From assembly GCA_004299465.1 (NCBI GenBank), contig SCST01000200.1, positions 1 to 6,243 on the forward strand: 6,243 bases of DNA, read 5' to 3'. The DNA is from Methylovulum sp. GTDB taxonomy: Bacteria > Pseudomonadota > Gammaproteobacteria > Methylococcales > Methylomonadaceae. A program made the position numbers and the translations under genes. The notes beneath the pieces are model-generated. The model saw nothing but the letters and a program-made list of their open reading frames with translations. It had not been told where the DNA came from and did no database searches. Positions 1 to 5,000 of the stretch are shown here, piece by piece. How positions within the stretch are numbered: position 1 is the stretch's first letter; each line of letters starts with the position of its first letter.

Positions 1-2
1 AG

Positions 3-1283
3 AAAGGGTTTAGCCCTGTTATTGACGCCAGAAGCAAAAAAGGAGTAATCAAAGAAAAAATAAAAGAAGACCTTCTAACCAGCGTAATCCCGAAAAATCG
101 CGTTTACGCATACGATCCCTTCAAAAAATCATTGCTTGCCAAACTGTGGCAAAAGTTAGTCAGGCCTGTTCAGGCTGTCACTATCGGTTCTTCAAGTATC
201 GGATCTGCCACCGGCAGAGATTATGCCGGTGGTAGTACGGGTATACAAGCCTGGGAAAATGCAATTGACGGAAATTTAGTCACTGCGGACAGAATAGAAA
301 GGGGAATACTCTATAAAGATTCTACGTTTACTATATCTGCTACCGTTGCATTCGGCGGCTCAACCTTGGACTCAACCCATTATATCGAACTTACCTCTGC
401 GCCAAGCGATCGACACGATGGAAAAGCCGGAACCGGAGTGATTCTTGCAAGCGCCGGGGGAGTCCAACATGGCATAGATGTCGATGACACAGATATTCGC
501 CTTTCGTGGTTTGAGATGACTGGTTTTTTCAACGGAGCAAGTACCACCAGATCAGTATTTATCAGCTATGCCACCGCTTCAGGCTCAACCGGGCGCATTT
601 ATGTCGACAATCTCATTGTCCATGATTTTTATGATGGTGAAAATGCCGATACAGTAGGGGATTTTGGCATCGCATCTTCCACAACTACCACTACCCAGGA
701 CGAAGCAACAATCCGCAACACAATAGTTTACGACGGCGGAAATGTAGGTATTTCAACGGGAGATGCAACTGATGATTTTACGGTGCAAAATGTGACTGTA
801 TTCGCTATGCAGGATTCGGGTTCGGGTTCGGATGGCGGAGTGGGAATTTATGCGCGAAACAGCTCTTCTATCATGAGAGCACAAAATTCAATTGCCATGA
901 ATACATTGCGTGATGATATTCTTGTAAGAGACGTAGCCAATGCGGTCAACAGCTTCAACATGTGTGAAGATAACGCGGCAGATTGTGCAGCTACCAGCGC
1001 TGGCCTGACTTGTTCAAACTGCCAGACAAACAAATCAACTACCGGACAGTTTGTCTCAACTACGGCCGGGTCCGAAGATTTTCACCTAGTCTCGGGATCT
1101 AACGCAATTAATAACGGTACGGATCTCTCCGCCAATTTTACCAATGATATTGACGACGGCATACGGCCCCAGGGTACAGCCTGGGATATTGGAGCCGACG
1201 AATTCCAAATGTCATTAGTCGATGTCGAGATGCGCCACGGCAAATATTTTCTAAACAACGTCGAGCAGGCGTTTAGATTTTAA
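3..1283 (+). CDS. Beta-helix surface protein with choice-of-anchor Q-like C-terminus, 5'-partial
   Basis: The frame is open from the left edge to TAA at 1281-1283 (426 codons seen). No ATG, GTG or TTG occurs before TTG at 132, and that TTG has no Shine-Dalgarno sequence, so the true start probably lies upstream of the window. The first ~43 residues are charged and lysine-rich (FSPVIDARSKKGVIK...) and are not recognised. A weakly hydrophobic stretch then ends in RPVQA|VTIGSS (junction at 176/177), which resembles a signal-peptidase site but lacks a strong hydrophobic core. The body (about 177-1130) is rich in Ser, Thr, Gly, Asn and Asp, with short repeated strands such as IRNTIVYDGGNVGI and VQNVTVFAMQDSG, typical of right-handed parallel beta-helices. 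Near the end, SGSNAINNGTDL, DIDDGIRPQG and DIGADEF (1185-1205) match the C-terminal signature of choice-of-anchor Q or polymorphic outer-membrane-type proteins. A 25-residue tail (RHGKYF...VEQAFRF) follows and may serve attachment. Likely extracellular; ligand unknown. The fold is well supported, the role is inferred. Confidence 0.85.
   Translation, partial: KGFSPVIDARSKKGVIKEKIKEDLLTSVIPKNRVYAYDPFKKSLLAKLWQKLVRPVQAVTIGSSSIGSATGRDYAGGSTGIQAWENAIDGNLVTADRIERGILYKDSTFTISATVAFGGSTLDSTHYIELTSAPSDRHDGKAGTGVILASAGGVQHGIDVDDTDIRLSWFEMTGFFNGASTTRSVFISYATASGSTGRIYVDNLIVHDFYDGENADTVGDFGIASSTTTTTQDEATIRNTIVYDGGNVGISTGDATDDFTVQNVTVFAMQDSGSGSDGGVGIYARNSSSIMRAQNSIAMNTLRDDILVRDVANAVNSFNMCEDNAADCAATSAGLTCSNCQTNKSTTGQFVSTTAGSEDFHLVSGSNAINNGTDLSANFTNDIDDGIRPQGTAWDIGADEFQMSLVDVEMRHGKYFLNNVEQAFRF
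815..832 (+). repeat. Three tandem TTCGGG hexamers inside the beta-helix gene
   Basis: TTCGGG at 815-820 and 821-826 and TTCGGA at 827-832 form a short in-frame tandem repeat encoding Ser-Gly-Ser-Gly-Ser-Asp. Gain or loss of a unit would change loop length by two residues without a frameshift. It is too short to claim active variation. Confidence 0.6.
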
Positions 1284-1286
1284 CAT

Positions 1287-1715
1287 ATGAATAATATCCC
1301 AATATATCCGAATAAACAAACCCTACGAATAGATCCGAATGTAAATTTGCTCTTTCCAGAACTATCATATAGGCTTATGGGAATACTTTTTAAGGTGCAT
1401 AACGAGCTTGGATCGCATTACCAAGAAAAGTATTACCAGCGGGCAATTGAGAGAGCCTTGGAAGAAGAAAGGATTACTTTTGAGAAGGAGAAGATGATAC
1501 CATTGGAATTTCATGGCAAATCGATCGGCAAATACTTTCTTGATTTCGTTATTGAAAGAAAGATTGCTCTGGAAATTAAAACAATTGATTTTTTTAAGAA
1601 GAGAGAGTGGAATCAAGTTAGAAACTATCTTAAAGCTGCAGAATTAGAGTTGGGAATCTTGGTTAATTTCAACAGTGATAAGTTGATATATAAACGCATT
1701 TTATGCAGACTATGA
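1287..1715 (+). CDS. GxxExxY family protein (PD-(D/E)XK nuclease-like fold)
   Basis: A complete 142-residue protein starting with ATG three bases after the preceding stop; no Shine-Dalgarno sequence is visible. The core matches the GxxExxY family (PDDEXK_3-like): LFPELSYRLMGILFKVHNELG at residues 22-42, the naming motif in variant form G42-SHYQ-E47-KY-Y50, a GK-IGKYFLDFVI segment with D86, then E96-I-K98 as a D...ExK nuclease-like signature, Q110-VRNYL, and the family ending LGILVNFNSDKL-YKRIL. Length is normal for the family. The second glycine of the usual GxGxxExxY pattern is His44. Residues 4-18 (IPIYPNKQTLRIDPN) lie outside the conserved core and are encoded by the left inverted-repeat arm, so the N-terminus appears recruited from repeat DNA. 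Hand counts of single 60-nt lines give about 32-38% GC here against about 45% in one LamG line. The biochemical activity of the family is not firmly known; a DNA-acting role is inferred from the fold and the flanking repeats. TGA as stop fits the standard code. Confidence 0.92.
   Translation: MNNIPIYPNKQTLRIDPNVNLLFPELSYRLMGILFKVHNELGSHYQEKYYQRAIERALEEERITFEKEKMIPLEFHGKSIGKYFLDFVIERKIALEIKTIDFFKKREWNQVRNYLKAAELELGILVNFNSDKLIYKRILCRL
1296..1340 (-). repeat. Left inverted-repeat arm, inside the GxxExxY 5' coding end
   Basis: Arm A, 1296-1313 (ATCCCAATATATCCGAAT), is the reverse complement of 1783-1800 with 17 of 18 bases matching. Arm B, 1326-1340 (CGAATAGATCCGAAT), is the reverse complement of 1735-1749 with 14 of 15 matching. 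The pairs are nested in the right order (A, B, gene, B', A'). The spacer between A and B is 12 nt. Three CGAAT half-units occur at 1309, 1326 and 1336, the last two 10 bp apart as in the right-hand array. Confidence 0.85.
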
Positions 1716-1719
1716 AATT

Positions 1720-1801
1720 ATTCGAGGATATTCGATTTGGATCTATTCGGCGACCATTCGGATTAATTCGGATGTTACCTATATTCGGATTTATTGGGAT
1801 G
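1720..1801 (+). repeat. Right inverted-repeat arm downstream of the GxxExxY gene
   Basis: Contains B' (1735-1749) and A' (1783-1800), which pair with the left arm. The spacer between them is 33 nt against 12 nt on the left. The 21-nt excess matches one additional repeat unit starting at 1756 (ATTCGGATTAATTCGGATG). Read on the minus strand, the arm encodes IPINPN...RIDPN, nearly the same as IPIYPN...RIDPN encoded by the left arm, so the two arms look like inverted copies of one sequence. Confidence 0.85.
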
Positions 1802-1822
1802 ACTAAAAACCTATTGGCACAC

Positions 1823-1858
1823 ATTCGCATGATAAAACATATTAGCATGATAAAACTC
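1823..1858 (+). repeat. 18-nt tandem duplication with a GCATGATAAAAC core
   Basis: 1823-1840 and 1841-1858 agree at 15 of 18 positions; the 12-nt core GCATGATAAAAC is identical at 1827-1838 and 1845-1856. The first copy begins ATTCGCATG, a one-base variant of the ATTCGGATG half-unit, so this may be a diverged and locally duplicated array unit. It ends just before the ATG at 1861. Confidence 0.8.
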
Positions 1859-1860
1859 AT

Positions 1861-2079
1861 ATGAAAAAAATTTTGTCAATCATATTCGGATTTATTCGGA
1901 AGAGTCATCATTCCATTCGTATAGATTCGCAACTGACCGATTCTGATGTCTTCGCAGTTGTTCGGATAAATGGCGACTGGCAGATCCGCATGAATTCACA
2001 GAGGTCGACAAAAGTTGCTAGATTCGTATTCATTCATAAAATATTCGGATTAATTCGTTTTCCATTCGGATTTATTAGG
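1861..2079 (+). other. Possible N-terminal extension of the LamG gene (73 open codons)
   Basis: The frame of the LamG gene stays open upstream of 2080 back to a TAG at 1843-1845, with ATG codons at 1861 and 1990. From 1861 it reads MKKILSIIFGFIRKSHHS..., with the repeat units giving the recurring peptides IFGFIR, IFGLIR and FGFIRM. If translated, the classical signal peptide at 2080 would become internal, which argues for 2080. However, ATG at 1861 followed by AAA AAA ATT is a typical-looking bacterial start, and 73 codons without a stop in AT-rich DNA is somewhat unexpected. No Shine-Dalgarno sequence favours any of the three starts. Confidence 0.35.
2015..2042 (+). promoter_or_regulatory. 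Weak candidate sigma-70-type promoter before the LamG gene
   Basis: TTGCTA (2015-2020, 4 of 6 to TTGACA) and TAAAAT (2037-2042, 5 of 6 to TATAAT) are 16 nt apart, 37 nt before ATG 2080. If used, it would favour the 2080 start with a short leader containing the last array units. AT-rich DNA gives such matches often. Confidence 0.2.
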
Positions 2080-5000
2080 ATGAGAAGCAGAAAAGTCATT
2101 GCCACCTTTACAGCTATACTTTTACTTGCGGTAATAATACTACGCGTATTTCCAACTCGGCCTGCTTCGGCCGCCTGGTTTGATGACAACTGGAGTTATC
2201 GAACTCCCATTAACTTCACTCACAATGCGGCTCTGACAAACAGAAGAGTCAGTATCACCATAAGCGGGACCGATACATTAAACACCAATGGTAAACTGCA
2301 ATCCGATTGTGATGATATCCGCTTCACCGATGCCAACGGCAAACTCCTCCTTTTTCAAAACACCGGGACCTGTCCTCACGCAACCTTAAGTACATTCGAT
2401 GTAATCTTCCCGACCATCATCAATGGCACCAATTTGGCCTATGTCTACTACGGCAATCCTTCTGCCACTTCCAAAAGTCAGGATGTCTCCTCCTACACCT
2501 CACTCTCCCCAAGCGGTGGATCACCTGCGCTTTCTTCCGAAGAAAAAGGCTCCGCGCCGGTGGCCTACTGGAAATTTGATGACGGGACCGGGACAAATGC
2601 CGAAGATTCATCAACCAATGGTTTAGATGGAACACTTAATAATACTCCTACCTGGCAAACAGAAGATATGTGCGTATCGGGAAAATGCTTATATTTCGAC
2701 GGCGCAACTAATGAAAATGTCAGCAAGTCCGATGATGCTAAATTAGATTTTGTCGCCGCTGATAATTTTTCCATCCAAGCCTGGGTACGGCGAAACGGTG
2801 CCAGTTCTGCCAATAATTTCATCCTCAGCAAAGCCCAAACAGGTTACACCGGCTATAAACTCTATCAGGACGCCTCCGGTGATTACTGTTTCGATGTATC
2901 CGATGGCACCAACACCGATACCGCTTGTACTTCGGCAGTCGATTTTGATGACGATAAATGGCACCATGTGTCGGGAGTTAAAACCGGCACGACTAAAATC
3001 GAACTCTTTGTTGACGGCAAACTGCGCGCCTCTGATTCAACAATTGCCGCAACCGGAACTCTGGCCAATACGGGGACGTTTTATACAGGAGTAGATCTGG
3101 ATGGAATTTCAAACGAGTGGTTCGGGTTTATTGATGAAGTTAAAGTATATAATTACGCCCGCTCGGCAGCTCAAGTTCAACTTGACTACAACTCCAAAGC
3201 CGCCGCTTTGGCCAAAGGAGCAGGCGCCGTCCTCGGCGCCCAACCCATGGACGCCCTCAACAACGGCCTGGTCGGATACTGGAAGATGGATGAGAATACA
3301 GGCACGACTGCAAATGACTCAAGCGGAAATGGAAAAAGTTTAACTCTTAGCGCTTCATCCTGGTCAACAGGCAAGCTTGGTCCTGCCTGGAATGGAGATG
3401 GAACTAATCGTCTTGCACAGGCTGCAGATGACCCTCATTTTGATTTTGTCGCAGCTGATAATTTTACAATTAGTCTTTGGTATAAAACCGATAGCGCAAC
3501 CAACCCGGCATCAAATGAAAATTTGCTATCTAAAGTAGGTAGCGGTATAGGATATCAAATGATCGCCAGAACTACCGGAGAAGTTATTTTTGGCATTGAC
3601 AGCAGCGGAGGCGGTGACCTAGAAGACAGAGTCTGCCAGGATGGCGTTGACAGATACGACGGGAATTGGCATCTTTTTACAGTTGTGAAAAATGGAACAA
3701 GCAATATGAAGTGTTTTATTGACGGGCAACTTGTGGAAACATTATCGTCCATCACTCAAACAGGCACGCTAGAAAATGCGGGAATATTTCGCTTGGGAGA
3801 TTCAAACGCCCTCGATGACGGGTCTGAATTTAACGGTGATCTTGATGATGTGAGATTTTATCGGACCATCTTAACTGATTCAGAAGTCCGTCAGCTCTAC
3901 AACTTTGCCCCCGGGCCGGTTGGAGAGTGGAAACTTGAGGAAGGCAGCGGCACCACCACAAACGATTCAAGCGGAAATGGCTATACAGGAACGCTTACCG
4001 GAAGCGGTATAAATTGGGTAGCCGGTAAAATAGGTACTGCCCTTGATATTCCCGGAACAGACAGCGTATATGTAAACTTAGGCGACCAGACCGCCTTTGA
4101 ACTGCAGGCTTTGACGATAGAAGGCTGGTTTTATAAGGAAGGTACATGCGGACTGAATTATTGCACCATTTTCAGCAAAGGAACAAGCGGCAATATTGGC
4201 TATACGATGAATGTCAATAATGAAACCGGAAGTTCCAAATTACAATTCAATATCAAAGATTTACAGAAAGTTAACGGGACATCGACTTTAAATAATAATA
4301 CATGGTATTTTCTCGCGGCAACGATAAACGGGTCGACTGTAAATGTATTTGTCAATGGTGTACTTGAAACTTCGACTTCCCAAAGCCAAACACCTACTTT
4401 CAGCACCGAAAATGCAACAATTGGCAACGGAAATAATAGTTTAGATTTAGGAATGAACGGTAAGCTTGATAACGTCAGAATCTTTAACTACGCCCGCACG
4501 CCAAAACAAATCGTCGAAGACATGAATGCCGGACACCCGGCTGTCGGGACGCCGGTCGGAAGCGCGGTCGGGTACTGGAAATTCGACGAAGGCGCACTCG
4601 ACACCTGCTCCGGAGGGACCAATGACTTTTGCGATTCAACGCCTAATGCAAATGACCTGGCTTTTTCCACAAGCACCGGAGGTTACACCGCCTCCGGCAA
4701 GTTCGGCAAAGCTTTTGACGGAGGAGATAACAAACGCGCCTCCGCTGGCGATGATACCGATTTTGAGCCGGGAGCGAGCGAAGATTTCAGTATCTCCACC
4801 TGGATCAAGTCAGATGGGGCCACAACCGCAGCCAGTGAATATGTTGTGAGCAAAGTGGCAGCTTCAGCAGCAGGATACGATATTTACTTCAACACATCGG
4901 GGCAAATTGTCTGTGAGATTGATGACGATACGGCATCTTATCCGGAAGATTCCGCGACAACCACCACGGATTATTACGATCAGGCCTGGCATCATGTTGT

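Larger units (their letters stand above)
1284..1865. mobile_element. Candidate insertion unit: GxxExxY gene with inverted arms and 8-bp direct repeats
   Basis: CATATGAA occurs at 1284-1291, directly after the stop of the beta-helix gene, and again at 1858-1865, outside the right arm. Between them lie the GxxExxY gene and both inverted arms. If the repeat is a target-site duplication, removing the unit leaves TAA-C-AT-ATGAAAAAAATTTTG, placing an ATG three bases after the upstream stop and in frame with the LamG gene. Against this: the ATTCGG array continues to 2082, beyond the proposed right end; the inverted arms do not reach the direct repeats; and no known transposase is present. An 8-bp match near both ends of AT-rich DNA could be chance. 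Confidence 0.3.
1720..2082 (+). repeat. Degenerate ATTCGG repeat array between the GxxExxY and LamG genes
   Basis: Fifteen ATTCG half-units, all in + orientation, start at 1720, 1730, 1745, 1756, 1766, 1783, 1823, 1884, 1894, 1915, 1925, 2022, 2043, 2053 and 2064. Neighbouring half-units are repeatedly 10 or 11 bp apart. The best full units are 1756-1774, 1783-1801, 1884-1902 and 2064-2082, fitting ATTCGGATTWATTCGGATG. The last unit ends exactly on the ATG at 2080. Between the clusters, 1903-2042 is mostly non-repetitive. No RNA gene, convincing terminator or other protein gene was seen from 1716 to 1860. From 1861 onward the array is also readable in frame with the LamG gene. Confidence 0.85.

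Noticed and set aside
848..1033. Minus-strand 61-codon frame opposite the beta-helix gene
   Set aside because: It lies wholly within a well-supported coding frame and shows no domain.
1696..1706. GCAT-TTT-ATGC hairpin near the GxxExxY stop as a terminator
   Set aside because: The stem is only 4 bp, lies inside the coding sequence and is not followed by a T-run.
1669..1860. Minus-strand 63-codon frame reading PINPN, RINPN and RIDPN
   Set aside because: It is mostly the right repeat arm read antisense, has no family features and overlaps the GxxExxY end. It is useful only as evidence that the two arms are inverted copies.
1284..1865. 23S rRNA intervening sequence, a known context for some small proteins
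   Set aside because: The flanks are protein-coding surface genes; no rRNA sequence was recognised on either side.
1864..1870. A7 tract after ATG 1861 as a phase-variation switch
   Set aside because: Seven A residues is short, and the use of this start is itself uncertain.
1930..1960. CAACTG/CAGTTG inverted pair as a structured RNA or operator
   Set aside because: A 6-bp stem with a 19-nt loop and no supporting extension; likely chance.
1720..2082. CRISPR array
   Set aside because: Units are degenerate, about 19 nt or shorter, irregularly spaced, often with no spacer between them, and no cas gene is nearby.
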